64,000 nt of DNA from Gleimia europaea ACS-120-V-Col10b (GTDB lineage Bacteria > Actinomycetota > Actinomycetes > Actinomycetales > Actinomycetaceae), in contig NZ_KE150267.1 of NCBI RefSeq assembly GCF_000411155.1, positions 62,001 to 126,000 on the forward strand. The letters run 5' to 3'. Under the pieces are notes generated by a model. It worked only from the letters and a program-made list of their open reading frames with translations, made no database searches and was not told the DNA's origin. This document shows positions 1 through 8,917 of this stretch, piece by piece. The translations under genes and the position numbers were made by a program. The stretch's first letter is position 1. Each line of letters begins with the position of its first letter.

Positions 1-467
<467 letters not shown>

Positions 468-510
468 GCCTTTACAGCAGGCGGTTTGACCGCGCGCTGA
501 TAGAGCATTG

Positions 511-538
511 AAACGGGGCCTTCGGGCCCCGTTTCTTT
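511..538 (+). terminator. Rho-independent terminator of eno
   Basis: A 10-bp perfect stem (AAACGGGGCC/GGCCCCGTTT) around a TTCG tetraloop, followed by TCTTTTG. It separates eno from ftsB. Confidence 0.9.
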
Positions 539-585
539 TGTTCCCCTGCTCTCGGCGCGGTTTAGGCAAGTTTGCTTAAGTTTTG

Positions 586-592
586 TAAAACT
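586..592 (+). promoter_or_regulatory. -10 box of a probable leaderless ftsB transcript
   Basis: TAAAACT ends exactly 6 nt before the ATG at 599 and no Shine-Dalgarno lies between. The same spacing recurs at fkpA, ispH, ychF, pncB, clpS and other genes of the window. Confidence 0.5.
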
Positions 593-598
593 AGAGAC

Positions 599-1231
599 AT
601 GAGTGAGCGTCGGGTTAACGGATTTCGTCGTCCAACCATGCCAAAAGGCATGGGGAGCGGTGCGAAGAAAGCTACCCCGCAACCCAAGACTGCCGGTATC
701 GTCCGGAAGAGTTCGCGACTCAACTCGTCTTCTAGAAGCAGCAGGCCGCGCCCGCAGGCAAGAAAAAACAGCGTTACTGTAGTACCGCAAGCCCCTGTTG
801 CAGAGCGCAAGGTATCACTGAAGGCGTTTGCCTTGACTCTGACTTTAGTGGTTGCTCTTTTGGGCGTGTCACAGCCGCTCCACCAGTGGTGGTCACAGCA
901 ACGCGAATACCGCTCGGTTCTAGCCCAGATCGAGCAGGCAAAGCAGACTAATGCTGAGTTGCAAGACCAGTTGGATCGCTGGAGCGACAAATCGTACGTG
1001 GCATCGCAGGCGCGGGCGCGACTGCAGTACGTCCAGCCGGGGGAGACCCAATATCAGGTGCTTGATGCGCCCGGCCTCGCGGATGGGATGGCAGATACCA
1101 AGCCTGTTGAAGAGCAGGGCCCGCCCCGCCCGTGGTACCTAGTTGTGGCTGATACTGCAGATGCGGCCGATGATGTGAACCAACCGGTTTTGCTTGATCC
1201 GTCGGTCCGTGTGAAGAAGAGCGAGGAATAA
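599..1231 (+). CDS. ftsB: FtsB/DivIC-type septum formation initiator
   Basis: Bitopic membrane protein of the divisome that, in this family, works with FtsL and FtsQ. The 210 residues comprise a basic, Ser/Arg-rich cytoplasmic tail (about 1-70), one membrane segment (about 72-92), a heptad-like stretch (about 98-125) and the short conserved region ending at YVQPGE (near 140), then a variable tail. The ATG at 599 is preferred over a TTG at 572 because a -10-like TAAAACT stands 6 nt upstream of it. The gene lies between eno and DUF501, its usual actinobacterial place. Confidence 0.88.
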   Translation: MSERRVNGFRRPTMPKGMGSGAKKATPQPKTAGIVRKSSRLNSSSRSSRPRPQARKNSVTVVPQAPVAERKVSLKAFALTLTLVVALLGVSQPLHQWWSQQREYRSVLAQIEQAKQTNAELQDQLDRWSDKSYVASQARARLQYVQPGETQYQVLDAPGLADGMADTKPVEEQGPPRPWYLVVADTADAADDVNQPVLLDPSVRVKKSEE

Positions 1232-1234
1232 GCA

Positions 1235-1771
1235 TTGGATAGGACGCAAGATGTTGATCTGACGATTCTTGAGCTTCAGTTGGGGCGCGAACCGCGCGGC
1301 GTTTTAGGTATTGCAGCCAGGTGTGTATGCGGCGCTCCTTTGGTGGTGGCTACCGCACCTCGTTTGGAAAATGGAAGCCCGTTCCCAACCCTGTATTATC
1401 TGACGCATCCTGCGGCTGTTAAGGGCTGTTCCGTGCTCGAGTCTAATCAGTGGATGGAACACTTGAATGAGCAGCTTGCACAGGACGAGCAACTCCGCGC
1501 CAAATACGCCGCCGCCCACCGCGCCTACATCGCGGCCCGCGACGCGGTAGAGAAGGTAGACGAAATCAGTGGCTTTTCGGCCGGAGGCATGCCCGAGCGT
1601 GTGAAGTGCCTGCATGCCCTCCTCGGCCACGCACTCGCTGCGGGCCCGGGCGTGAACCCGATTGGAGACTGGACGCTGGCCAAGCTGGAAGAGATGGGGC
1701 TGTGGGAGAGGCAGAAGTGTTCCTGTCTGGCCGGTCAAACTCCCGCTGATTTTGAAGGAGAACGCGCGTGA
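1235..1771 (+). CDS. DUF501 family protein
   Basis: Actinobacterial family of unknown biochemical function, nearly always between ftsB and ppx. The 178 residues contain the family's RCVCGAP segment, the PFPTLYYLTHP segment and the late NPIGD segment with a C-terminal Cys pair. The start is TTG at 1235, three bases after the ftsB stop, with GAGCGAGGA upstream as ribosome site. Its stop overlaps the ppx GTG by 3-4 bases, so the two are translationally coupled. No function is proposed. Confidence 0.85.
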   Translation: MDRTQDVDLTILELQLGREPRGVLGIAARCVCGAPLVVATAPRLENGSPFPTLYYLTHPAAVKGCSVLESNQWMEHLNEQLAQDEQLRAKYAAAHRAYIAARDAVEKVDEISGFSAGGMPERVKCLHALLGHALAAGPGVNPIGDWTLAKLEEMGLWERQKCSCLAGQTPADFEGERA

Positions 1772-2733
1772 GCGAAGACTTCCCGTGGCTTTCGGGCCGC
1801 GAGGGCGGCAAAGTGGCGGCGATTGATTGTGGCACCAACTCCATCAGGCTTCTGATCGGGCACATGGAGGCGGGTTCGTTTGTTGACGACCTGCGCACGA
1901 TGGAAATCGTGCGGCTGGGTGAGGGCGTGGATCGCACGGGCCGGCTGTCTGAGGCCGCGATTGCGCGCACTGCGAAGCAGGCAAAGGAGTATGCGCGCAT
2001 TTGTCGCGATGCCGGGGTGAACAGATTACGGTTTGTAGCCACGTCTGCGAGCCGTGATGCACAAAATCGCGATGACTTCCGCGCCGCCATCAAGAACGCG
2101 GTGGGTATTGAGCCCGAGGTCGTGGAAGGTAGCGAGGAGGCCGCACTCTCATTCAACGGTGCGGTCTCTAGCCTACCTGAAGCTGAAAACCCCGTAATGG
2201 TGATTGACATTGGGGGAGGCTCCACCGAGTTCGTAGCGGGTAGCGCTGAAGATGGCCTGCTCGGTGCTGTCTCAATGAATATGGGGTCGGTGCGCGTGAC
2301 CGAAAAGTTTCCGCAAATCGCAACCGCGAATCCGGATACAAGCGCGGCGGCGGCGTGGATTGACAGTTTGATTGACGAGGCGGCAACGGTTGTCCCGTTT
2401 TCGGGAGTTAACTCGCTAGTTGGGGTTGCCGGTACGGTCACGACTATCACCTGCCACGCCCTCGGCCTTGACAAATGGGATCCCGAGGCTGTGCATGCGT
2501 CGCACTTTAGCCTCGAGCAGATGATCGCGTCCTGTGACTACATGATTAATGCCAGCGTGGATGAACTTGCTCGCCTGCCGTACATGCCGGCTGGGCGTGA
2601 GGACGTCATTAGCGGTGGCGCACTCATTTGGCGGCAAATAGTTTGCCGCGCAGCAACGGACAATCCGAAGCTACGCGGCAACTGGGTTTCGGAGCACGAC
2701 ATCCTCGATGGAATCGCGCTGTCGATTATCTAG
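1768..2733 (+). CDS. ppx: Ppx/GppA family exopolyphosphatase
   Basis: Phosphatase of the ASKHA fold that releases phosphate from polyphosphate or removes the 5' phosphate of pppGpp. The phosphate-1 loop is at residues 20-25 (DCGTNS) and the phosphate-2 loop DIGGGSTEF near 146-154. At 321 residues it is the short, two-domain form usual in Actinobacteria. It starts with GTG overlapping the end of the DUF501 gene and has GAAGGAG upstream. Which substrate is preferred cannot be told from sequence. Confidence 0.9.
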   Translation: MSEDFPWLSGREGGKVAAIDCGTNSIRLLIGHMEAGSFVDDLRTMEIVRLGEGVDRTGRLSEAAIARTAKQAKEYARICRDAGVNRLRFVATSASRDAQNRDDFRAAIKNAVGIEPEVVEGSEEAALSFNGAVSSLPEAENPVMVIDIGGGSTEFVAGSAEDGLLGAVSMNMGSVRVTEKFPQIATANPDTSAAAAWIDSLIDEAATVVPFSGVNSLVGVAGTVTTITCHALGLDKWDPEAVHASHFSLEQMIASCDYMINASVDELARLPYMPAGREDVISGGALIWRQIVCRAATDNPKLRGNWVSEHDILDGIALSII

Positions 2734-2751
2734 TTGATCCTTAGGCTGCGA

Positions 2752-4146
2752 TCACGAGGAGAACGCGCGTAAACGGTTCGCAGCCGCGCCGCGCGCATGC
2801 AGGTTCGCGCGGTAGTGCACCGCGTATCCACCGGCGATGGCCGCAATCGCGGTGCCCATCATGACTCCCATCTTGGCGTGCGGAATGTGAACCGAATCGG
2901 CAGGGAATGCGAGCCCGGCGATCAGTAGCGCCACGGTGAAGCCAATGCCGGCAAGCGTGGCGATGGCCACAATATCGGGCATATCTACACCGGCGCCCAG
3001 GCGCAGGCGGGTGAACTTCGTGAGGAGCCAAACGGAGCCCGCGATACCGATTAGCTTACCCAGGGGCAGACCAAGGGAAACACCGATCGCTACCGGGTCG
3101 GCCAGCGTCTCCACAACGCCGCCGGACTCCGAAACGTTCACGCCAGCAGCAAAGAAAGCGAAGAAGGGAACCACAATGCCGGCTGAAATAGGATTGATCT
3201 TTTCGGCCAGGTAGTGGGACCACTGCGGTTCGCCGCGTCTACGCGCTGCCGGCACCAGCAGACCCATCGCAACGCCCGCGATCGTGGCGTGCACACCGGA
3301 CACGTGCATGAAGCCCCACGCGACGGTAGCCACGGGAATAAGGAGCCACCAGTGCATGTAGCGGCGCTGAACAAAGAAGCCGAACAGAGCAATCAGCGCA
3401 ATAGAAATACCCAGGGCGAGGAAGTTCAGGTCCGTCGAGTAAACCACGGCAATGATGATAATTGCGAGGAGGTCATCAACTACCGCCAGAGTGAGAAGGA
3501 AGGTGCGTGACGCCGGGGGCATGCCCTTGCCGAACACGCCGAGAAGCGCAACGGCGAACGCAATGTCGGTGGCTGCGGGGATTGCCCACCCGGAGAACGC
3601 TTCGGAGCCTGTAAAGACTTGTACCAGCAGGTACACAACGGCCGGGCCGATCATGCCGAACACTGCGGCGAGCATAGGTAACGCGGCCTCGCGGATATCG
3701 CGCAGCGCGCCGGTCACAAATTCGGTTTTAAGCTCCAGGCCAACCACGAAGAAGAAGATGGTCAACACGCCGTCCGCTGCCCAGGCGGAGACCGGCAAAT
3801 GCAGATGCCACGCTTCTGGGCCGAAGGTGAAGTTAGCCATGTTCTCGTAGATGAACCCGATCGGCGAGTTCGCCCACGCGAGTGCAAGCAATGCCGCCAC
3901 CACCAATAGCATGCCCGCCTTCGTTTCATCTGAAACGAAGCGAACAAAAGACTTCGGGAGGTCCTTGACGCTCTTTAGTGCGTGCGGTCTAGCGGCGTTA
4001 CGTTCTCTCTCGATTTGTCTAATCTGCGACGACGAGAGAGCGAACGGGCGTTGCATTCCCATATTTCCGGGCAGGTTGTGTGTGGACCTGCGTTTAATAC
4101 TGGGATCAGGGTTCACGCCGGGTCTTCTACGGCCGTCAGACCACAT
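2752..4146 (-). CDS. nhaA: NhaA-type Na+/H+ antiporter
   Basis: Inner-membrane electrogenic sodium/proton exchanger for pH and sodium homeostasis. The family's paired aspartates are present in AVVDDLLAI, as is the helix-broken region typical of NhaA. There are about a dozen hydrophobic helices over 464 residues. The ATG at 4146 is chosen over one at 4182 because AAAGGTGAG lies 8-10 bases upstream of it. The first 70 residues are hydrophilic and Arg-rich, longer than in the enterobacterial protein. It converges with ppx, 18 bases apart, and stands alone. Confidence 0.95.
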   Translation of the reverse strand: MWSDGRRRPGVNPDPSIKRRSTHNLPGNMGMQRPFALSSSQIRQIERERNAARPHALKSVKDLPKSFVRFVSDETKAGMLLVVAALLALAWANSPIGFIYENMANFTFGPEAWHLHLPVSAWAADGVLTIFFFVVGLELKTEFVTGALRDIREAALPMLAAVFGMIGPAVVYLLVQVFTGSEAFSGWAIPAATDIAFAVALLGVFGKGMPPASRTFLLTLAVVDDLLAIIIIAVVYSTDLNFLALGISIALIALFGFFVQRRYMHWWLLIPVATVAWGFMHVSGVHATIAGVAMGLLVPAARRRGEPQWSHYLAEKINPISAGIVVPFFAFFAAGVNVSESGGVVETLADPVAIGVSLGLPLGKLIGIAGSVWLLTKFTRLRLGAGVDMPDIVAIATLAGIGFTVALLIAGLAFPADSVHIPHAKMGVMMGTAIAAIAGGYAVHYRANLHARGAAANRLRAFSS

Positions 4147-4325
4147 ACGGCTCACCTTTCTTTCAGATAATCGGTGCCTCATGCGAGGCGTGCCTTAGGT
4201 TCGACTTTAATCAATTTGAATGGTTCTTGAAGGGAAGAGGATAAGATTTGGGCGAAAACGGTGCAATATGTAACACTTTTTGCGAGCTTCGCGCTATTTT
4301 GCGAAAGTAAGCTGGGTAAGTGAGT

Positions 4326-4356
4326 TTGGCGTAACCAGGCGTTTTCGCCTTAGAAT
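4326..4356 (+). promoter_or_regulatory. Candidate promoter of the tRNA gene
   Basis: TTGGCG at 4326-4331 and TAGAAT at 4351-4356 are separated by 19 bases, ending 8 bases before the tRNA 5' end. Confidence 0.45.
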
Positions 4357-4364
4357 GGGCGCAA

Positions 4365-4441
4365 GCCCCCATAGCCCAATTGGTAGAGGCAGTCGACTTA
4401 AAATCGACCGAGTGCCGGTTCGAGCCCGGCTGGGGGTACCA
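4365..4441 (+). tRNA. tRNA with UAA anticodon (Leu-type codon UUA), short variable loop
   Basis: A complete cloverleaf with encoded CCA. The acceptor arms are 4365-4371 and 4431-4437, with a G-U first pair. The anticodon stem 4392-4396/4404-4408 encloses loop CTTAAAA with anticodon TAA at 4399-4401. The variable loop has 5 nt (4409-4413). The T arm is 4414-4430, the discriminator A is at 4438 and CCA at 4439-4441. The anticodon reads UUA (leucine), but the normal leucine tRNA has a long class II variable arm and this one does not. The amino acid is therefore inferred from the anticodon only. Confidence 0.88.
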
Positions 4442-4528
4442 ACTTCGCAGTTAAATGTTTCGGCCATGTGCAAAGTCCGCTATATTCGTAGCAATTCACG
4501 CGATACCAATATTTAGGAGCGGATGGAT

Positions 4529-5464
4529 ATGAGTAGTAACCCCGTGATGGTCGAGCTCGATAAAGAGATTTCTCGAACTCCGGCCGGATACCCATCGATG
4601 CCGGGCTACGAGCCGGGCAAATCTGGTACTGGCACCCAGACTTCGGGCGTGCGGCACTCTGGCCGGCACGCGACGCCGCACAGTTCATACGAAACCGCAC
4701 CGGGCACGCAGCCCATGGGCGAGTTTGAGGACGCTTACCGAGCTCCGGCTGCGGACGCGGCTAATACGGGCCGCATGACTTATGACGATGTGATCGTGAA
4801 GACCGGCTCAATGTTTGCCCTGGTGCTCCTTGGCGCGGCTGTGGGCTGGTTCGGGATCCGCATGTCGCCAGGGCTTGCGCTTCCGCTCGTATTTGGGGGC
4901 ATGATCGCCAGTCTCGTCCTGGCAATGGTGAACATCTTCTCGAAGACCATTCGTCCCGGTCTGATCGCAGCTTACGCGATTGCAGAAGGCCTCCTGCTGG
5001 GTGCGCTCTCACTGCTGTTCGAGATCCTTTATCCGGGTATCGTTTTACAGGCGGTTATCGCCACGTTCGTGGTGATCGGTGTGGCTCTTGCCCTGTTTGC
5101 TTCCGGCAAGGTGCGCTACACGTCGCGCACAAACCGTTTCGTGCTGATTGGCCTGTTCTCGGTGCTGGGATACAACCTGGTGAATATGATTCTGGTGTGG
5201 ACGGGGGCTCTAACTACGCCGTTTGGCATGGGATCTTTCAGCGTGTTTGGTATCCCCCTCGGCGTGATCGTGGGCGGGTTCGCCATTGTGATCGGCACGT
5301 ACAGCCTAATTGGTGATTTCGATATAGCCAAGCGCGGCGTCGAGGCCGGCGTGCCCGCCGCTTTCGCTTGGCGCGTTGCATTTGGAATCACGGTAACGGC
5401 CGTGTGGATTTATGTTGAGGTGCTGCGCCTGCTGGCAATACTGCGCTCTGTTGCCGGGGATTAA
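4529..5464 (+). CDS. Bax inhibitor-1/YccA-like membrane protein
   Basis: Multi-pass membrane protein of the actinobacterial Bax-inhibitor-1 family, whose bacterial members are proposed pH-gated cation leak channels; the role here is not shown. The first 90 residues are hydrophilic and Pro/Gly/Thr-rich. Seven hydrophobic segments follow to the end (about 95-311), with conserved acidic residues in the last loops (GDFD, YVEVLRLL). The second ATG (4529) has TTTAGGAGC at good distance, whereas the first (4523) is too close. The following fkpA gene starts 13 bases after the stop with its own -10 box. Confidence 0.85.
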   Translation: MSSNPVMVELDKEISRTPAGYPSMPGYEPGKSGTGTQTSGVRHSGRHATPHSSYETAPGTQPMGEFEDAYRAPAADAANTGRMTYDDVIVKTGSMFALVLLGAAVGWFGIRMSPGLALPLVFGGMIASLVLAMVNIFSKTIRPGLIAAYAIAEGLLLGALSLLFEILYPGIVLQAVIATFVVIGVALALFASGKVRYTSRTNRFVLIGLFSVLGYNLVNMILVWTGALTTPFGMGSFSVFGIPLGVIVGGFAIVIGTYSLIGDFDIAKRGVEAGVPAAFAWRVAFGITVTAVWIYVEVLRLLAILRSVAGD

Positions 5465-5465
5465 G

Positions 5466-5471
5466 TAGACT
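5466..5471 (+). promoter_or_regulatory. -10 box of a probable leaderless fkpA transcript
   Basis: TAGACT ends 6 nt before the ATG at 5478, with GGCGCC between and no Shine-Dalgarno. It lies in the 13-base gap after the preceding gene. Confidence 0.45.
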
Positions 5472-5477
5472 GGCGCC

Positions 5478-5879
5478 ATGAGTGAATATCTGAAAGTATC
5501 CGATAACTTCCTGCGCAAGCCCACCATTGAGTTCCTTACCGAGGAGCCTCCCGCCGGCCTGCATGTGGAAGTGATTCGCGAGGGCGCGGGTGCGCCCATC
5601 ACGCCAGGCAACCAGATTGATGCGCACTACATCGGTCAGGTTTGGAACGGCAACGTGTTTGATAACTCCTACGATCGTGGTGAGCCGCTGTCTTTCACCG
5701 TGGGTGTTGGTATGGTTATCCGCGGTTGGGACGAGGGGCTGATCGGTATTCGTGAAGGCTCGCGCGTGGTGTTGTCTATTCCGTCTGACCTTGGCTACGG
5801 TGACGCGGGCGTGCCGCAGGCTGGCATTGGTGGCGGTGACACCCTCGTGTTCGTTACCGACGTGGTGCGAGTCAGCTAA
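5478..5879 (+). CDS. FKBP-type peptidyl-prolyl cis-trans isomerase
   Basis: Catalyses cis-trans isomerisation of Xaa-Pro bonds. A single FKBP domain covers about residues 25-133. It shows the family's FDNSYDRGEPLSFTVG strand-loop, the VIRGWDEGLIG segment and the LGYGDAGVP loop. There is no signal peptide or lipobox, so it is cytoplasmic. The length of 133 residues is normal for the actinobacterial single-domain form. It is followed by a strong terminator shared with the convergent msrA. Confidence 0.93.
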   Translation: MSEYLKVSDNFLRKPTIEFLTEEPPAGLHVEVIREGAGAPITPGNQIDAHYIGQVWNGNVFDNSYDRGEPLSFTVGVGMVIRGWDEGLIGIREGSRVVLSIPSDLGYGDAGVPQAGIGGGDTLVFVTDVVRVS

Positions 5880-5889
5880 ACCAGCCTTA

Positions 5890-5934
5890 AAAGCGGCGGC
5901 CTCCAATCCATTTAGTGGGGCCGCCGCTTTGTTG
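5890..5934 (+). terminator. Terminator between fkpA and convergent msrA
   Basis: Stem AAAGCGGCGGCC pairs with GGCCGCCGCTTT across a 17-base loop, followed by GTTGT. Being symmetric with T and A runs on either side, it can serve both genes. Confidence 0.8.
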
Positions 5935-5962
5935 TGCGCTAAGTTGCGCGGCTTAGCGTGTA

Positions 5963-6592
5963 TTACACGATGCCAATAGGGCAGGTCATGCCGTTTGGCC
6001 CGTGGTTGCAGTACCCGTTTGGAATGTGGTGTAGGTAGGCCTGGTGGTAGCGTTCAGCCAAGTAGAACGTGCCGGCCTCCTTCGCGCTCACGATTTCCGT
6101 GGTGATCTGGCCCTTGCCGTGCTCGTTGAGTACGCTTTGGAACGCGTTGCGCGTAGCAAGGGCGGCCTCGCGCTGGTTCTCATTCGTGTAGTAGATCGCG
6201 GAGCGGTACTGCGTGCCCTGGTCATTGCCCTGCCGGTTGAGAGTAGTGGGGTCGTGGTTTTCCCAGAACGTCTTAAGAATTTGTTCGCCACTGATCTTGC
6301 GCGGGTCATAAACTACGCGGACGATTTCGGCGTGGCCGGTCTGACCCGTACACACCTCCTCATACGTGGGGTTCAGAGTTGTTCCGCCCATGTATCCAAC
6401 GGCCGTTGCGATAACGCCGGGCAGGTTCCACATGATGCGCTCCGCACCCCAGAAGCAACCCATGCCAACGTAGATCACTTCGTACGGTTCGTCCCAGGGC
6501 CCCTCCACGGGAGTGTTCAAAACGGGGTGGTTTCCAAGGTTAGAGGCAACCGGTGTTTGCCTGCCTGCAATAGTGCCGCTGTGAGTAGCCAT
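5963..6592 (-). CDS. msrA: Peptide methionine sulfoxide reductase MsrA
   Basis: Reduces methionine-S-sulfoxide in proteins and free methionine using thioredoxin. The catalytic motif is GCFWG with Cys46 nucleophile. The conserved EVCTGxTGHAE and NQGTQYRSAIYY blocks follow. The C-terminus has two further cysteines (CNH and TCP) suited to resolve and recycle the enzyme. It is 209 residues long from the ATG at 6592, which has AAAGGA upstream; an earlier ATG at 6628 lacks one. The gene is single, between convergent fkpA and a divergent permease. Confidence 0.95.
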   Translation of the reverse strand: MATHSGTIAGRQTPVASNLGNHPVLNTPVEGPWDEPYEVIYVGMGCFWGAERIMWNLPGVIATAVGYMGGTTLNPTYEEVCTGQTGHAEIVRVVYDPRKISGEQILKTFWENHDPTTLNRQGNDQGTQYRSAIYYTNENQREAALATRNAFQSVLNEHGKGQITTEIVSAKEAGTFYLAERYHQAYLHHIPNGYCNHGPNGMTCPIGIV

Positions 6593-6713
6593 GCTCGTCC
6601 TTTCTTTTGACTCACAAATTACATCCATGAGGCGCCCTCCGCGAGGGCATACGCTTAAAAACAGGGAAGGCGGTATACTTCCTTGACGGCGGTATAAAGA
6701 CTTTGGAGGTCAC

Positions 6714-8144
6714 ATGGCCAAGCGTCGCGCCACGCGAGTGAGCGATCTCTTCGACAGATTTTCCGAGCCCCTCTTACGGGCTCGCGAGTCAATCCAGCCC
6801 GAACCGGTACGAGTGGAGCGGATTGAGTCCATGCCACATCCGGATAGGCGAGTGCAAGATCATGTGAGTTGGCCGCTACAGGTGGCGGCCGCCTGGTCTT
6901 GGCGGATGGTAATTGTTGTCTTCGCCCTCGGTCTGATCGCCTACGGACTGTCATACGTTACAGTCATCGCTATCCCGGTGGCGCTAGCACTGCTACTTGC
7001 CGTGTTGCTCGATCCTGTTAATCGTCTGTTTTACCGCAAGCTTGGCCTCCCGAAGGCCGCCAGTGCCACGCTCAGTTTGCTAATTGGTGTTGGGGTTGTG
7101 GCCGGCCTGATTTCGCTTTCTTCCTCGCAAATCATTTCGCAGTTTGGGGATCTCGTTTCGCGCGCAACGGACGGCTTCACGCGCCTAACCGAATGGCTGA
7201 AGACGGGGCCTCTTCCCATTGAGAGCGAAGCGGTAGATAAGTACTTAAACTCGCTAAATGACGAGATCATTAATGCGGTTCAACACAACTCTCAGCGCCT
7301 CGCCTCTGGTGCTCTGTCCATCACGATCACGGTGGGCAACGTATTCACGGGCACTCTGATTGCGCTGTTCGTCCTGTTCTTCTTGCTGAAAGACGGACGC
7401 AAGATTTGGATCTGGTTCTTGCGTTGTATGCCGCAGCCGGCACGCGTTCCTCTTCACGAGGCTGCGGTTCGCGGTTGGACCACGCTCGGCTCGTACGCGA
7501 AGGCGCAGATCCTCGTGGCTGCGATTGACGCTACGGGTATTGGTTTGGGCGCTTACTTCCTCGGGGTTCCCCTCGCTATTCCGCTGGCCGTTCTAGTGTT
7601 CTTAGGCTCGTTCATTCCGATTGTGGGCGCGTTCTTTACCGGCACTATCGCAGTGTTGGTGGCGTTGGTGGATCAGGGCTTCATGACCGCAGTGTTCATG
7701 CTGATAGTTATTTTGGTTGTCCAACAGGTGGAGGGTAACGTGCTACAACCGTGGCTCATGTCTAACGCGGTCTCGCTTCACCCTGTTGCCGTGCTACTCG
7801 CGGTTGCGGCCGGCTCGCTCCTATTCGGTATTGCGGGCGCTCTGTTTGCCGTTCCGGTTCTGGCCTTCCTCAACACCTCTATCCTGTACCTGTATGGTTA
7901 TGACAAGTTCCCCAATTTGGCTACCGATAACGAGCGCGCGGGCGGGCCTCCAGGATCTTTGGAGGAACAGATTTTGACCTCCTACGCTCCCAACATGCGC
8001 CGCGTCAATCCCGAGGCCGAGCCGACAGAAACAGTCGACGAGGATGAAGCAAGCGAAACGAAACCCAGCGAAGTACTATCTGGGGCTACGCAGGATGGGC
8101 TCGAGGAGGCTCCAGCTGAAAGTAGCGATGCGCCCAGCGAATAG
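6714..8144 (+). CDS. AI-2E family transporter (PerM-like permease)
   Basis: Polytopic membrane protein of the UPF0118/AI-2E family, whose members include autoinducer-2 exporters and ion antiporters; the substrate here is unknown. After a polar N-terminus of about 60 residues come paired N-terminal helices, the long soluble loop (about 140-205) and the C-terminal helix bundle with the GSFIPIVGAF segment and the QVEGNVLQPW segment typical of the family. The last 70 residues are acidic (E, T, S-rich) and probably disordered. TTTGGAGG precedes the ATG. Confidence 0.88.
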   Translation: MAKRRATRVSDLFDRFSEPLLRARESIQPEPVRVERIESMPHPDRRVQDHVSWPLQVAAAWSWRMVIVVFALGLIAYGLSYVTVIAIPVALALLLAVLLDPVNRLFYRKLGLPKAASATLSLLIGVGVVAGLISLSSSQIISQFGDLVSRATDGFTRLTEWLKTGPLPIESEAVDKYLNSLNDEIINAVQHNSQRLASGALSITITVGNVFTGTLIALFVLFFLLKDGRKIWIWFLRCMPQPARVPLHEAAVRGWTTLGSYAKAQILVAAIDATGIGLGAYFLGVPLAIPLAVLVFLGSFIPIVGAFFTGTIAVLVALVDQGFMTAVFMLIVILVVQQVEGNVLQPWLMSNAVSLHPVAVLLAVAAGSLLFGIAGALFAVPVLAFLNTSILYLYGYDKFPNLATDNERAGGPPGSLEEQILTSYAPNMRRVNPEAEPTETVDEDEASETKPSEVLSGATQDGLEEAPAESSDAPSE

Positions 8145-8270
8145 TTCGACCCTCGCGGGGTAGCCCAAGGTAGAAGATAGCGTGATCTTCGCGTACCGGG
8201 CGTTACGCGTGGGTTAGCCTGGCGCAACGTAGCGCGCCGCAGCTGCGGATAATAATTCGGATAATAAATA

Positions 8271-8321
8271 AAATGGTGGCGATTCCAAGGAAAAGGAAGT
8301 TTCCTGGAACCGCCACCATTT
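8271..8321 (-). terminator. Terminator downstream of greA
   Basis: Arms AAATGGTGGCG (8271-8281) and CGCCACCATTT (8311-8321) form an 11-bp perfect stem with a second inner CAAGG/CCTGG pairing. On the minus strand it is followed by TTATTTATTA. The rest of 8145-8341 holds no gene. Confidence 0.8.
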
Positions 8322-8341
8322 GGATGCGTGTTATTTGCGCA

Positions 8342-8821
8342 TTAACCCTTGTACGGGACGGCGTCGATGATTTTCACCGCGATTTCCTTGCCGTTGGGGG
8401 CGTAGTAAGAGACGGTGTCGCCCTTCTTCGCACCCATGATGGCTTCGCCAAGTGGAGCGTCAGGTGAGTACACCTCGACGCCCAGGCCGGTGCCGGTCAT
8501 GCGTGAACCGAGTAGGAACTCTGAACGCTCACCCATGATCTCAGCGGTAACCATCATGCCGAGCTCAACAACGCCGTCATCAGCGGGCGTTTCTCCAACC
8601 TCAGCTTCTTTAAGAAGATTCTCAAGCTGCTGGATACGCGTCTCGTTCATCGACTGCTCGTCACGAGCAGCATGGTATCCGCCGTTCTCTTTGAGGTCGC
8701 CTTCTTGACGTGCCTCGTCGATTTTGCGCGCAATCTCAGCGCGCAACTGCGTGGAACGGTGCGTGAGCTCTTCCTTGAGCCGGTCGTATGCTTCCTGCGT
8801 CAACCAAGTTTTTTCGGCCAT
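8342..8821 (-). CDS. greA: Transcription elongation factor GreA
   Basis: Stimulates transcript cleavage by backtracked RNA polymerase. The N-terminal coiled-coil hairpin (about 1-78) carries the tip motif GDLKENGGYHAA with the acidic residues that reach the active site. The C-terminal FKBP-like globular domain (about 85-159) ends with IVDAVPYKG-like residues. The 159-residue length is normal. It is monocistronic with its own terminator. Confidence 0.96.
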   Translation of the reverse strand: MAEKTWLTQEAYDRLKEELTHRSTQLRAEIARKIDEARQEGDLKENGGYHAARDEQSMNETRIQQLENLLKEAEVGETPADDGVVELGMMVTAEIMGERSEFLLGSRMTGTGLGVEVYSPDAPLGEAIMGAKKGDTVSYYAPNGKEIAVKIIDAVPYKG

Positions 8822-8917
8822 TGGGCCCTCCCTATAAAACGAACGACGCCGCGACTTGGAAAAGAAAATCCAAGCCGCAGGCGCGAGACGTGATCACTCT
8901 AGCAAGGAAAACGGGGT

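Noticed and set aside
2936..4198. Several plus-strand frames over nhaA
   Set aside because: Antisense shadows of a conserved membrane protein gene.
4399..4401. Suppressor tRNA for the UAA stop codon
   Set aside because: The anticodon itself is UAA and pairs with codon UUA, not with stop UAA.
6683..6698. TTGACG and TATAAA upstream of the AI-2E gene as a promoter
   Set aside because: Only four bases separate the boxes; they cannot act together as -35 and -10.
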